In this document: one piece after another, positions 33,799 through 45,972 of the stretch
How the letters are laid out: each line of letters starts with the position of its first letter
Position numbering within the stretch: position 1 is the stretch's first letter
DNA from: Primulina eburnea
Taxonomy: Eukaryota > Streptophyta > Magnoliopsida > Lamiales > Gesneriaceae
Assembly (NCBI RefSeq): GCF_022965805.1
Contig: NC_133117.1
Location: 11,122,183-11,186,182, forward strand
Reading direction: 5' to 3'
DNA length: 64,000 nt
Position numbers and translations under genes: made by a program
Notes under the pieces: generated by a model
Told to the model about the DNA's origin: nothing
What the model saw: only the letters and a program-made list of their open reading frames with translations
Database searches by the model: none

Positions 33799-34537
33799 GT
33801 ACAACTGCAGCAGCAGTAGAAGAGGTAGAGGCAGTAGCAGTAGCAGCAAGAGCCTTGGTGGGTAAGTTTGAAGGCTCTTCTCCACTTCTCACTTCCAATT
33901 CGAACTCGTAGGCCTTTAGATCTGCAAATAAGTCGTGCAGTTCCAATTTGTTCAAATCTTTGGATACTCTCATAGCCATTGTTTTAACATCCCATTCTCT
34001 GGGTAAGGCTCTCATCACCTTGAGGGCTATTTCTCTGTTGCTATGCTCTTTACCCAGAGCAGCTAGCTCATTGACCAAGCTACTGAATCTTTCATCAAAC
34101 TCATTTAGAGTTTCACCAGCTCTCATTTTCAGATTTTCAAACTTCTGCATTGCTACAGACAGTTTATTTTCTTTTGTTTGCTCATTTCCTTCACATATCT
34201 AGATGAGCTTTTCCCAAATATCCTTTGCAGTAGAGCACATTTTTATCTTGCTGAAAGTGTTCTTGTCAAGAGTTTTATATAGTATATCCTTCGCCACATT
34301 ATCAAGATTGGCCTTTTTCTTATCTTCACTGGTCCATTCACTTCTTGACTTTTCGACCATCTGTGGTGCACCGTCAGTAACAGCAACAGCTGTGTTAGGC
34401 TTTAAGATTTTCAGTGGACCATCTGTGATGACATACCACATGTCATCATCTTGTGCTGCAAGATGAGCTTGCATTCTTATCTTCCAGTCGTCAAAATCTT
34501 CCTTAGAGAACATAGGGATCTTGCTGAAGTGTGCCAT
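33799..34537 (-). pseudogene. gag: C3 gag N-terminal part, interrupted by G3
   Basis: The likely start is the ATG at 34537 (MAHFSKIPMFSKEDFDDWKI), since the upstream ATG at 34582 overlaps the primer site. The N-terminal part is DUF4219-like (FDDWKIRMQAHL), followed by the UBN2/gag capsid region (KDILYKTLDKNTFSKI; AKDIWEKL; MRAGETLNEFDERFSSLVNEL). A TAG at 34201-34199 sits where relatives I recall have Gln, a likely CAG to TAG change. The frame resumes and runs to the gtaca duplication at 33799, where G3 cuts it. The rest of gag is at 26974-26488. Confidence 0.85.
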
Positions 34538-34569
34538 TTGTTGTAGTTTTTCACAAACAAGAATAACCT

Positions 34570-34581
34570 GCTCTGATACCA
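34570..34581 (-). other. C3 primer binding site
   Basis: Minus strand TGGTATCAGAGC, complementary to initiator tRNA-Met, two bases from the 5' LTR. Confidence 0.9.
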
Positions 34582-34583
34582 AT

Positions 34584-35590
34584 TGTTGAGGATCGAACTT
34601 GAGTTTAGAGGGGGGGTGAATAAACTCTACTCATTTTTCGTTCTGATGAGGTACTAAAATCCTGTTAAGGATAGTAGTTGATCTTGTGCGAATACTTTCA
34701 CCTGATTACAGTAGAACGTGCGGAAACAATCTGATGAAGTAGTTGAAACAACAATAAAGCAGTAGACAGCAGTTGTTTATGGAAGTTCGAAGATAAACTC
34801 TTCTACGTCTCCCCTTCTTCTGTTTCCAGAAGGTATAACTAAAAGACTTTGGATATTACAGTACAACACTTGTACACACCCACTTCAGAAGGACTTACAC
34901 ATCAGCCTACTGAAACTCTTAGTTTCTCAACTCACAAAAATGCGAAACACCAAGTTCTGAAAAGACTCTTTTCAGATTACAGTCTCTTCTGATAAAATAT
35001 TAGTGCAGTAAAGATCGTGAAGAGTGTAAGAATTAGTAGCACAAGATGATCTACAAAAGATCAGATATAAGCTATGAAGCGTGTGCTACTTTCTTTGTGT
35101 TGAACTTTTAAAATGCTCAAGGAAAACTGATATTCGTTTGATAAGAGAGTAGCTTTGTTCCTTGAAAATGATATTATGCGAAGTGTCTTTTGAACAAGGA
35201 TTTGATCCAAGTATATATAATCGACTGAGTTCAACGTTCACAATCAGAGAAGTCTTCAGATAACTGATACAATCAGCTTTATTACCGAAATAGGTTCCTG
35301 CATAAAAGCTATAAAACAATCAGTCTTGTTTTATACTTAATTGGGTAATATGCATTAAATGACTCCGTATAGTATTTAATGCTGCAATTAATACTAGTAC
35401 TAGGAACTCTTTAACGGTAACAATTAAGATAGCAAAGTTAGAAAACATTCTCTACTGGTTTGTATTGTTATCCCTTTTCTACTTGTTTAGTTTTACTAGA
35501 GCAGCTACTACTGATAAGCTATTCTGTTGTTCTGGTCTGCTGGTCTACTGGTTTTAGTTATCATCGCCACAATAAAATTCGTATCTAACA
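34584..35590 (-). repeat. C3 5' LTR
   Basis: 1007 bp, partner of 17357-18361, flanked on the right by the tttta target copy. A 'ccaagtatatataatcgac' TATA-like box occurs near 35209 in plus orientation; on the element's own strand the core promoter is not obvious. Confidence 0.93.
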
Positions 35591-35595
35591 TTTTA

Positions 35596-36222
35596 CACCC
35601 GAAAATTAGTAAACGTCATGGCAGTATCATGAATACTTTTTACAAGCTAATATCATTATTTTCATTGGTTATGAATGTTTATGAATTTTTATATGTTAAT
35701 ACGTCAATTTTAAATGTCATGAATATTATGATGTTAATATGTTTATTTTGAATATTTATGAATTGTTAATACGTTATTTTTAATGTTATGATTTAATATG
35801 TTAAAATTTTATTTCTAAATGTTTATGGATGTTTATATTATTTAATATGCCAAAACGTTTATTTTAAATATTATATGATTTAATACGACAAAACATTTAT
35901 TTTAAATGTTTATGATGTTAAAATCTTTATTTTAAAATGTTTATGGCTTTTTATGATTTTTATACGTTAAAACGTTTATTTTAAATGTTTATAGATTTTT
36001 ATGATTTAACATTGACATTTAAAAGATATGTTGCATGCTTGGTTTAAAAGAAAAACATTATTTGCATGTTTAATTTTTATTAAGTGATGAGATTACGAAA
36101 CGTTGAAGGAAGTGAAGTAATTGTGACTAAGTATGATGGAAATATCATGAGGGTGAAGGTTCCAGTGAGAGCCCGACGATCATATTTATATTTATACGAA
36201 TAGAATACGAATACGTTAATAC
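35596..36222 (+). repeat. A left LTR, piece 2
   Basis: Continues A after C3: 'cacccgaaaattagtaaacgtcatggcag' aligns with the reverse complement of the solo LTR near 1050-1075. It is AT-rich, with loosely repeated 'aaaacgtttattttaaatgtttatg' phrases (35810-36000). It ends with the aatac target copy of C4. No gene. Confidence 0.75.
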
Positions 36223-38291
36223 TGAAAGTGGACCGGTTACGGTGGCCGGAAGCGCAACGGAAGTCAAAAATTTTAATTTCATAGCAAGAAATTCGGCCAC
36301 CATGATTTATGTGCAATATTTACAAACAAACACCATACATAGGATGTTTTAGAAAATTACCTATCAACCTCTTGAGGTTGATGTATGGCACCAACTTTGT
36401 TGTAAACAACAAAGCTCTTCAAGGTTGAAGATCTACAAGCCTCCAACTTCCTTTCCTTCAAAATCAAGCCCACCACAAGCTATGTAAAACCCCTCTTGAT
36501 TTGCACTAGAAAAATCAAGAGGATTTTTCAATGAGAAATCTTTTATTCTCCAACACTTGAAGAACAAAAGAGAGAAGAATTTTTGGGAGAGAAAGACTAG
36601 AAAATTTCGGCCAAGACAAGGTTGGAATGAGGGAGTGAAGTCTAGACTTGGGTGTGGGAAAAGTGAAAAAGTTGATCCCCATGCCATGCATTATTTTATT
36701 AAAAAGTATTCTAAGTCTCTTCACCTCCCAAGCATGCAAACCCTAGCATGTCATGCATATATAATATGGTTTTTAACACATTAAAAACCATGGACTAAAT
36801 TTTAATTATCTCAAACACATTTGAGATTAATTAAATACTACTTGAATTTATTCAAGTCCCACTAGTTAAATAATTATTTTAATTGAGCTCTACAAGACTC
36901 AATATTATTAATTCAACACTTGAATTATTTTTAATTATTTGGACTCTACTAGGTCCACTAGTGTTTAATTAATTCAACACTTGAATTAATTTAATTTAGT
37001 CCCCAATAATGTTTATGAAAATCACAATTTTCAACTACATTATTTACTTGGCCAAATTTTAATCTTAGGAACACTTCCATAAATTAAAATTTATATTTCT
37101 CTCTTAGAAGTCATACTTCTATTTTTCTTAACGCTTATAAACACATTTATAAGCCGTTCAACACATTGAACTATTTTACTTCTCATCGGGATTTACAAAG
37201 CCAGTACTTGTGTGGCCCTCAATGGTTCATTGATACAACTAGCCGTGGGTTCACATCTCCATGTGATTCGGACTAAACATGTCCTTATACGAGCATACCC
37301 CAATTGCTCCATTCTTACTTATCAACTCCTTGATAGTAAGAACGTCAGAACTCAAGTCTGATAGTACCCAACCAATCACGTTAAACGCCTAGCAGCATCG
37401 CTTACGTGATTCCCTAGGTATCACATGATAGTGCCTGCAAGAACCATTCAATTATGGTTAGCGTACAGTACGGTCCCTTCAACTCATATATCCCGACCGA
37501 TTCGACAACTATTGGTTTATCGAGAGTTGTCAATGAATCGATACTATGTGTCATGTTGTGGTTGCATCGATGGTGTAATCTATGAAACCCCTTTCATAAT
37601 TACCACCATACTCTGATCAGAGATTTCAACCCACATATACATGAAAAACACATAGGATATCCATACCCGAAGGTAAGCGGTGAATCCCCGACTACAATGC
37701 ATCGACTCCTATATGTTTCGCCGTAACACCCAACCTTGCCACCTAATGACCCCATAAGAGTCGGTAAACAAGTCAAAGTGAAACGCTAGCACATAGAGTC
37801 TCAATGTTGTCCCGGGTCATAAGGACTAATTCTGTACAACCATAAACCAGGACTTTTCCACTCGATAAGTGAGAACCACTTGGAAAGTCCTTTTATGGAG
37901 GGTTGTTCAGTGCACTCTACCAGGAGCACCTATCTGCATGCTCGGACATCACAATGTCCCCTACCAATGAAACATGGTACTCACATCGCAGATACTAGTC
38001 TCTAACTCGAGCGGCCTTTATCCTTCTTAGTGGCGGCTGAATCGACTAGGAACGGTTTAGAATATACAGTATTCCAAATATGAGTTTCATGATACTCATC
38101 ATATGAGCATCTCATATTCTTTCTACTATTTGTATATTCAAGGAATTTATTTATGCAACTAGCATGGGTATAAAGATAAAGATGCGCCAAATTAATAAAT
38201 TCAAATATTATTAAAATAAAGATTGCTTATACATAGAGTTTCATTGTGAACACTCGGCCAACACTTGGCTCGACGGGCACCTACTCTAACA
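36223..38291 (-). repeat. C4 3' LTR
   Basis: 2069 bp, plus strand tgaaagtgg...tctaaca. Frames of 60-84 codons inside it recur in the other LTR because the LTRs are identical, not because they are genes. An AT-rich stretch 36790-37130 is followed by a GC-moderate part. Confidence 0.95.
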
Positions 38292-38303
38292 ATCTCCCAC
38301 TTG
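38292..38303 (-). other. C4 polypurine tract
   Basis: Minus strand caagtgggagat next to the LTR start tgttagag; the standard copia PPT. Confidence 0.85.
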
Positions 38304-38315
38304 CACTAGAGCCAA

Positions 38316-40670
38316 CTACCCATATGCTTTCAGATCCATTGATTCGCGATGCTTGTCGAATATTGGTCCAGGTAAAGGCTTAGCCAGTGGATCAACAACA
38401 TTGTCCGCGGAGCCGACTGTGTCAATCGACACTTCTCCTTTTCCCACAATCTCTCCGAGGATGTGGTACTTTCTCAATACATGTTTGGACTTCTGATGAG
38501 ACCTTGGCTCCTTTGCTTGAGCTAAAGCTCCCGTGTTGTCACACAACACCGGGACAGGAGCAATTCCATTAGGAATGACGTCCAACTCTTAGACGAAATT
38601 CCTTATCCAAACAGCCTCCCTTGCTGCATCTAATGCAGCAATGTATTCGGCCTCTGTGCTGGAATCCGTAGTATTGTCTCGCTTGGAACTCTTCCAAGAG
38701 ACAGCAGCACCATAGAGCATGAATACAAAACTAGAGGTTGACTTCGAGTCATCGATATCGCTTTGGAAGCTAAAGTCGGTATAGCCTTCCAATTTCAGTT
38801 CTCCACCCCATTGACCAAGAACAACTTATTGGTCCTTCTCAACTACTTGAGAATGTCTTTCACAGCTTTCCAGTGTGTAAGACCAGGGTTCGATTGATAT
38901 ATTTTCACTACACATAGTGCAAACGCCACGTCAGGACGTGTAGATATCATCACATACATGATGCTACCAATTGCCGAAGCATACGGAATGCGTGTCATCG
39001 CCACTATCTCTGCATCTGTCTCAAGAGACAGACTTGGATAGGGACACGCCATGACACATTGGTAGATGTCCTCTCATGGACTCATCCATCGAGAACCGCT
39101 TTACGATGGTATCAATGTATGTGGACTGGGTGAGATCAAGTCATCTTTTTGATCTATCTCTATAGATCTGTATCCCAATACAAAATATGCTTCACCCAAG
39201 TCCTGCATCGAGAACTTGCTTTCTAACCATATCTTAGTTGATTGCAACATTCCTACATCATTCCCAATGAGTAGAATGTTATCAATATATAACACCAGGA
39301 ATGTCACAACACTCCCACTGACCTTCTTATACACATAGGGTCCCTCAGGATTCATAGTAAATCAAACTCTTTGATTGTACTATCGAATCTAAGGTTCCAA
39401 CTCCTTGATGCCTGCTTTAGACCATAAATAGATCTCTGAAGTTTGCATACCAAATGCTCACTTCCGACAGATGTAAACCCTTCAGGTTGAGACATATAAA
39501 TCACTTTCTTAAAATCCCCATTAAGAAAGACTGTCTTAACATCCATCTGCCATAACTCATAGTCATACCATGCAGCTATGGCAAGCAAAATCCTTATGGA
39601 CTTGAACATTGCGATTGGGAAAAGGTTTCCTCAAGGTCAACTCCTTGTCTTTGAGTACATCCTTTTGCCACCAATCGCGCCTTGAAGGTCAATACCTTCC
39701 CATCCGCCCCAAGTCCCTGTGGGAACAGTTCCCTCAGGTGGATCCACAAGATCCTACACTTGGTTCGAATGCATGGAATTCAACTCAGATTCCATTGCTT
39801 CAAGCCACTTGGATGAATCGGCATCCGATAATGCTTCCTTGAAGGTCCTTGGATCACATCCATGGTTAGGCTCATCATGGCCCTCTTCAAGAAGCTGACC
39901 ATACCTCATAGGTGGTCTCGAGACTTTCTCGTATCTGCTAGGAGCTTGTATCTCCTCTCTTGGCTCATCGGGTGTGGGTTCTATAATTGCGGGTTTCTCT
40001 CGAACCTCTTCGAGTTCTATCATCTCCCTTTTTCTATCCAATAGAAAATCCTTTTCCAAAAAGGTTGCATTCCTAGAAACAAACACCTTTGTTTCTTGGG
40101 GATGATAGAAATAATATCCAACTTAATTCTTTGGATATCCCACAAAGTAACATAAAATGGATCAACAGTCCAATTTTATCTCCCACTACCTGCTTTACAT
40201 TAGCAGGGCTCCCCATATTCTAAAATAAGAATATTTGGGAGGCTTACCCATCCATATCTCATATGGTGTCTGCCTTTGAATGGACATTTAATGGAATATC
40301 TTTTAATTTTAAGTTATAGAGATCGTTTTCAAGTTCTCAAGTACCAATCAAACATTCATTCATGTAAATGTTGCAAACACCTTTGCAAAATAAACAAGAA
40401 TATCCATTTTTATCAGCATAGAAATGGAAACAATGTTTTTACAAAAAATTAGGTACAAACAAAACATCTCATAAAATTAACTTAAACTATCGTTCAATAA
40501 TAAGTAAACATCCTTAATAGCCTTGGCAGCAACTCTTGCTCCATTGTCCATCCTAAAGAAGGTCACACCTTCCTTAAGCTTCCTACTTCTTCCCATCACC
40601 TGTAACCCATTACAGAGATGTGAGTCACAACCGGTATCTAATACCCAAGAAGTAGAGTTAATTGAAATGT
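38316..40670 (-). pseudogene. pol: C4 pol remnant: protease start, no integrase core, broken RT/RNase H
   Basis: Near 40645-40600 the protease reads WVLDTGCDSHLCNGLQ. By about 40265 the reading is already PYEIWMGKPPKYSYF, the integrase C-terminal side, so the pre-integrase end and the D-D-E core are deleted. RT pieces: 40086-39754, 39609-39352 (MDVKTVFLNGDF; SIYGLKQASRSWN) and 39355-39101, where the active site reads YIDN instead of YVDD. RNase H pieces: 38792-38589 (DSSTEAEYIAA) and 38585-38316 (LCDNTGALAQAKEPRSHQKS) in one frame, split by a single TAA. At least two frameshifts and several stops are present. No functional enzyme is expected. Confidence 0.88.
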
Positions 40671-40680
40671 TTACTTAAAT

Positions 40681-41541
40681 TTAGAACATACCGTTTCCAG
40701 AACACTTCTGGGCCAGATATTCCTTGCAATTTCGCTTCCAATGTCCAGGCTTCTTGCAGTGATGACAAAAATCACCAGTCTTGTCAGCTTTAACTGGTTT
40801 GGCTGCCTCAACGGGATTCAGAGATTGCCTCATCAAGGGCACGTTCTTCTTGGGACGTTGGAAAGAACTCTTCTTTCCATTCCCATGTGGATCAATCTTC
40901 GTACCAGATGAAGAACCCACATAAAGAACCGACTTCTCTTTCTTGATAGTGGACTCAAAGGTAACAAGCATATTCACCAACTCCTCAAGGGTCGGTTCCA
41001 TCTTGTTCATGTTGAAGTTCACCACAAAAGGATCAAATGAGCTAGGCAGCGATAACAGCAACACGTCGGTGGTCAACTCCGAAGGCAAGATCATATCCAT
41101 GCCAACGAGCTTGTCCACGAGCCCGATCACCTTTAGGCCATGCTCATGGACCGAGGCCCCATCTCGCATGCGCAAAGTGATCAGCTCCTTGACGGTAGCA
41201 TGCCTAAGAGGACGCGTTTGCTCTCCAAAGAGCTCCTTGAGGTGCAAATGAATGTCAGCAGCACTCTTTGCACCCTCAAAACGCCTCTGCAGCTCATCAT
41301 TCATAGAAGTCAGCATATAACACCTGGCTATCAAGTCATGGTCACACCATTCCTTGTAAGCCTGCAATTCCTCAGGATTGCATTCAGTCGGAGCCTCAAC
41401 AGGGGGCGACTCAGTCAGTGTATATGCTACATTTTCCGAATTCAAGACGATTTTCAGGTTTCTTAGCCAAGTGAGGTAATTAGGTCCAGTTAATATGTGT
41501 TTGTCGAGTATTATAGATATCGGATTGCGCATCGAAGACAT
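40681..41541 (-). CDS. gag: C4 gag
   Basis: 286 codons, intact, starting MSSMRNPISIILDKHILTG. The N-terminal DUF4219-like start (LTGPNYLTWLRNLKIVL) leads into the UBN2-type capsid (residues ~70-205: AADIHLHLKELFGE, MRDGASVHEH, LPSSFDPFVVNFNMN), then a basic linker and a CCHC knuckle C-H-H-C-K-K-P-G-H-W-K-R-N-C near 258-271. Gag packages the element RNA into particles. It ends at a TAA just before protease. It is the only intact gene of C4, so the element could still supply capsid while depending on others for enzymes. Confidence 0.9.
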   Translation of the reverse strand: MSSMRNPISIILDKHILTGPNYLTWLRNLKIVLNSENVAYTLTESPPVEAPTECNPEELQAYKEWCDHDLIARCYMLTSMNDELQRRFEGAKSAADIHLHLKELFGEQTRPLRHATVKELITLRMRDGASVHEHGLKVIGLVDKLVGMDMILPSELTTDVLLLSLPSSFDPFVVNFNMNKMEPTLEELVNMLVTFESTIKKEKSVLYVGSSSGTKIDPHGNGKKSSFQRPKKNVPLMRQSLNPVEAAKPVKADKTGDFCHHCKKPGHWKRNCKEYLAQKCSGNGMF

Positions 41542-43301
41542 TGTCGATTTGTACTGAAAAGTAAAACAGATAAATGTTGATGACTATTTTAAATATTTAG
41601 TAAGATATGAAGTTTGGACTTTAACTTCATAAATTATCGCTCCCACTGTTTTGACATTTTCACTACCCTCTAGTGAAAACGGGAAACACTTTCCTCAGTA
41701 GGTACGTAAGGTCCAATTAGCGAATTGTGATCCCGAATAATATCGGCCATCACAACTCCTAAAAGGTAGTTTCCAATTGCATCGCCATGCAACCCTCTAC
41801 GTATACTTTTGTCTCACGTTTGATTAGGACCCAATAATATGACGTCGTTCATCTTTACGTGTCAAGCCTAACCCATCGATATTGAACCTTAATGGACGGT
41901 CGCCATGAGTTCCCTCAATAATATGAGCCGAAATCATGGGAGTTCCACGTAGTTCACATCACCATGTCAATGGATGTCACAGCTTTCCGGCACCCAGGGC
42001 CCCCTCAATAATATGAGCCGAGCCCCGAGTACGGGTAGCGTTCATCATGCATCCATTGTCGATGGAAGACAAGGAAATTATAAACAAATTTATAATTCCC
42101 CTTTTCGGACTTGATATTAATTTTGAAGCTTATTCAAAATGAGGGTTTTTAATTTTGAAAGGTCTCATCATTAATTTTATTTTAAAAGCACGCCATGTTT
42201 GATCGTATGTTTGCCGGATTCATGCAACTTTTGTTATTATAATAATAATAACGCACATACTCATTATTTATAACATATCATGCATATATTATAAATAGAA
42301 AACAGTACAAGGATGATCAATCGCCCCAAAACTAATGGCCCGTGTGAGCCAAACACGGGCCTAGGTCCAATCCTAGGGTAAATGCAAGGGATGCAATGCA
42401 ACTAAATTATTACATTAGCATCCAATATTACATGTCTTCGATCTTCATAATCATCAAGGCCACCATCTTCCAATCTTGATCTTCCACTATTCTAATATTT
42501 ACAATTAAATATCCATGGCACATAGGGATACATCTCATGGGGTGGGAACGGGCCATAAACCAAGCCCACTTTAAATTGATAATTATTACAATCATACAAC
42601 AAAAATATCATAGCATACACCTAGCAAATTGGGCTTGGGCTTTTGATCATCCTTCATGCATAATATCACATATCATACACCATCAATTAATTATCACAAT
42701 AATTAATTGATCCAATATTATATATCTTGATCCAATCACTAACCGCCACAATTATAAATTAAATTAACAAAGTATACAAACACCTTTGTCTACTTTCAAA
42801 TTAATTTATTTATAATCGAATTTCTTGTAAATCACAATTTACTATAAATAATTAAAGTCCTACTTCAATTATTTATTTTATGAGAAAATATGTGCAACAA
42901 TTGTAAATTTAAACTTAAGGGCCCAAAAACCATTTTTCACCAAAAATATTTTGGCCCATTTAAATTTCACAAATTATGTTGGCCATCCAATGGCCCAACA
43001 TCTCAAGGCCCATGACACTAAGATTATCCAAAACACTTTTGAAACCCTAGTCATCATTGCCGTCGCCGGAGCTCCGTCGTCGGATTCCGGCAACAAAAAT
43101 TTTTTTTTTTATTTATTTTAAAAGCAGTATTTCGGCTGCCCGAAATTTTCGGGCAGCCCTCGGGCAGCCCCGGAAAAACAATTTTTTTTTTTGTTTCTAA
43201 AATTTCGGTCCTTGCATTTTGTTGCACCAAAAAATCTCAAACGGTTAGAAATTGATCTCAACATAATATTATGCAAATATTACACAAAAACCGTAACCAT
43301 A
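41542..43301 (-). other. C4 long untranslated leader
   Basis: About 1.76 kb between the primer site and the gag ATG with no convincing ORF. It contains a 20-bp direct repeat ccctcaataatatgagccga at 41912-41931 and 42002-42021 and a GC-rich cggctgcccgaaa/gggcagcc patch (43133-43170). Possibly it holds packaging or translation-control signals (inference). Confidence 0.6.
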
Positions 43302-43313
43302 GCTCGGATACCA
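43302..43313 (-). other. C4 primer binding site
   Basis: Minus strand TGGTATCCGAGC, one mismatch to the initiator tRNA-Met complement TGGTATCAGAGC, two bases from the 5' LTR. Confidence 0.85.
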
Positions 43314-43315
43314 CT

Positions 43316-45384
43316 TGAAAGCGGACCGGTTACGGTGGCCGGAAGCGCAACGGAAGTCAAAAATTTTAATTTCATAGCAAGAAATTCGGCCACCATGATT
43401 TATGTGCAATATTTACAAACAAACACCATACATAGGATGTTTTAGAAAATTACCTATCAACCTCTTGAGGTTGATGTATGGCACCAACTTTGTTGTAAAC
43501 AACAAAGCTCTTCAAGGTTGAAGATCTACAAGCCTCCAACTTCCTTTCCTTCAAAATCAAGCCCACCACAAGCTATGTAAAACCCCTCTTGATTTGCACT
43601 AGAAAAATCAAGAGGATTTTTCAATGAGAAATCTTTTATTCTCCAACACTTGAAGAACAAAAGAGAGAAGAATTTTTGGGAGAGAAAGACTAGAAAATTT
43701 CGGCCAAGACAAGGTTGGAATGAGGGAGTGAAGTCTAGACTTGGGTGTGGGAAAAGTGAAAAAGTTGATCCCCATGCCATGCATTATTTTATTAAAAAGT
43801 ATTCAAAGTCTCTTCACCTCCCAAGCATGCAAACCCTAGCATGTCATGCATATATAATATGGTTTTTAACACATTAAAAACCATGGACTAAATTTTAATT
43901 ATCTCAAACACATTTGAGATTAATTAAATACTACTTGAATTTATTCAAGTCCCACTAGTTAAATAATTATTTTAATTGAGCTCTACAAGACTCAATATTA
44001 TTAATTCAACACTTGAATTATTTTTAATTATTTGGACTCTACTAGGTCCACTAGTGTTTAATTAATTCAACACTTGAATTAATTTAATTTAGTCCCCAAT
44101 AATGTTTATGAAAATCACAATTTTCAACTACATTATTTACTTGGCCAAATTTTAATCTTAGGAACACTTCCATAAATTAAAATTTATATTTCTCTCTTAG
44201 AAGTCATACTTCTATTTTTCTTAACGCTTATAAACACATTTATAAGCCGTTCAACACATTGAACTATTTTACTTCTCATCGGGATTTACAAAGCCAGTAC
44301 TTGTGTGGCCCTCAATGGTTCATTGATACAACTAGCCGTGGGTTCACATCTCCATGTGATTCGGACTAAACATGTCCTTATACGAGCATACCCAAATTGC
44401 TCCATTCTTACTTATCAACTCCTTGATAGTAAGAACGTCAGAACTCAAGTCTGATAGTACCCAACCAATCACGTTAAACGCCTAGCAGCATCGCTTACGT
44501 AATTCCCTAGGTATCACATGATAGTGCCTGCAAGAACCATTCAATTATGGTTAGCGTACAGTACGGTCCCTTCAACTCATATATCCCGACCGATTCGACA
44601 ACTATTGGTTTATCGAGAGTTGTCAATGAATCGATACTATGTGTCATGTTGTGGTTGCATCGATGGTGTAATCTATGAAACCCCTTTCATAATTACCACC
44701 ATACTCTGATCAGAGATTTCAACCCACATATACATGAAAAACACATAGGATATCCATACCCGAAGGTAAGCGGTGAATCCCCGACTACAATGCATCGACT
44801 CCTATATGTTTCGCCGTAACACCCAACCTTGCCACCTAATGACCCCATAAGAGTCGGTAAACAAGTCAAAGTGAAACGCTAGCACATAGAGTCTCAATGT
44901 TGTCCCGGGTCATAAGGACTAATTCTGTACAACCATAAACCAGGACTTTTCCACTCGATAAGTGAGAACCACTTGGAAAGTCCTTTTATGGAGGGTTGTT
45001 CAGTGCACTCTACCAGGAGCACCTATCTGCATGCTCGGACATCACAATGTCCCCTACCAATGAAACATGGTACTCACATCGCAGATACTAGTCTCTAACT
45101 CGAGCGGCCTTTATCCTTCTTAGTGGCGGCTGAATCGACTAGGAACGGTTTAGAATATACAGTATTCCAAATATGAGTTTCATGATACTCATCATATGAG
45201 CATCTCATATTCTTTCTACTATTTGTATATTCAAGGACTTTATCTATGCAACTAGCATGGGTATAAAGATAAAGATGCGCCAAATTAATAAATTCAAATA
45301 TTATTAAAATAAAGATTGCTTATACATAGAGTTTCATTGTGAACACTCGGCCAACACTTGGCTCGACGGGCACCTACTCTAACA
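43316..45384 (-). repeat. C4 5' LTR
   Basis: 2069 bp; differs from the 3' LTR at six positions that I could find (e.g. aagcgg/aagtgg at the start, acgtaattcc/acgtgattcc, gactttatcta/gaatttattta near the end). Confidence 0.95.
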
Positions 45385-45389
45385 AATAC

Positions 45390-45568
45390 GTTGGTCAAGT
45401 TGACCGTGAAAGTGTTGCTGGTGTCCTCGTCGCCCAGTACTGTGGTTTTATAGATGCATCCATCGCCCAATACGAATACGAATACGAGTCAGAATTGTCA
45501 ATCTGAATTCAACGAAAGGAACATGAATATGAATATGTTGATACGAATATGGATATGGATACGAATAT
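45390..45568 (+). repeat. A left LTR, piece 3
   Basis: 179 bp between C4 and G4. It aligns with the reverse complement of solo-LTR positions ~680-830 ('atcgcccaatacgaatacga'), which confirms that C4 and G4 entered the same LTR. It ends with the aatat target copy of G4. Confidence 0.8.
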
Positions 45569-45914
45569 TCTAATGCCCGAGATTTCGAGTATATTAATAT
45601 AAGATTATTAATTATGTTTTAATGTAAGTATAGCCGGGCCATTCCGAGACCAGACTGGACAAAGTGTATGAATTGCACATTTGTGGGCCGAAAGTTTGGC
45701 GCCCGGGCGGAGGTGTTTGACCACCCGAGCGCCAATGTTAAATGCAAGAAACCCGAGCACCTCGCGCCCGGGCGGAAGTTTATAACCGCCCGAGCGCGAT
45801 TGAATAAACTGAGAAGGCCGAGAGTTCCGCGCCCGGGCGGAACTTTATGTCCGCCCGAGCGCGAGACGTGTGCTACAAAGACATGAGCCACGTCTGTTGA
45901 GAAAGCATGCAATG

Positions 45915-45972
<58 letters not shown>

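Larger units (their letters stand above)
17357..35590 (-). mobile_element. C3: near-complete SIRE-like Ty1/copia retrotransposon
   Basis: Bounded by LTRs 17357-18361 and 34584-35590 and by TSD tttta (17352-17356, 35591-35595). Without nested G3 it is about 11.4 kb, large for copia and normal for Sireviruses. Read on the minus strand: 5' LTR, PBS, gag (split by G3), pol, a divergent accessory region with a plus-strand ORF, a 933-codon env-position frame, PPT and 3' LTR. The LTRs differ at about 24 positions by eye (~2.4%). The LTR-edge block 'gagtttagaggggggg-tgaataaact' and the downstream extra ORF support the Sirevirus assignment. Confidence 0.93.
36223..45384 (-). mobile_element. C4: very young, internally deleted Ty1/copia element
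   Basis: 9162 bp. LTRs 36223-38291 and 43316-45384 have identical length (2069 bp) and differ at six positions by eye. TSD aatac at 36218-36222 and 45385-45389. Read on the minus strand: 5' LTR, PBS, ~1.76 kb leader, gag, protease start, then a truncated pol lacking the integrase core, RT and RNase H remnants, PPT and 3' LTR. It is a different copia lineage from C1-C3 (its RT has QPEGFTSVGSE, SIYGLKQASRSWN). The coding lesions far outnumber LTR differences, so it was most likely already defective when copied in. Confidence 0.93.
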
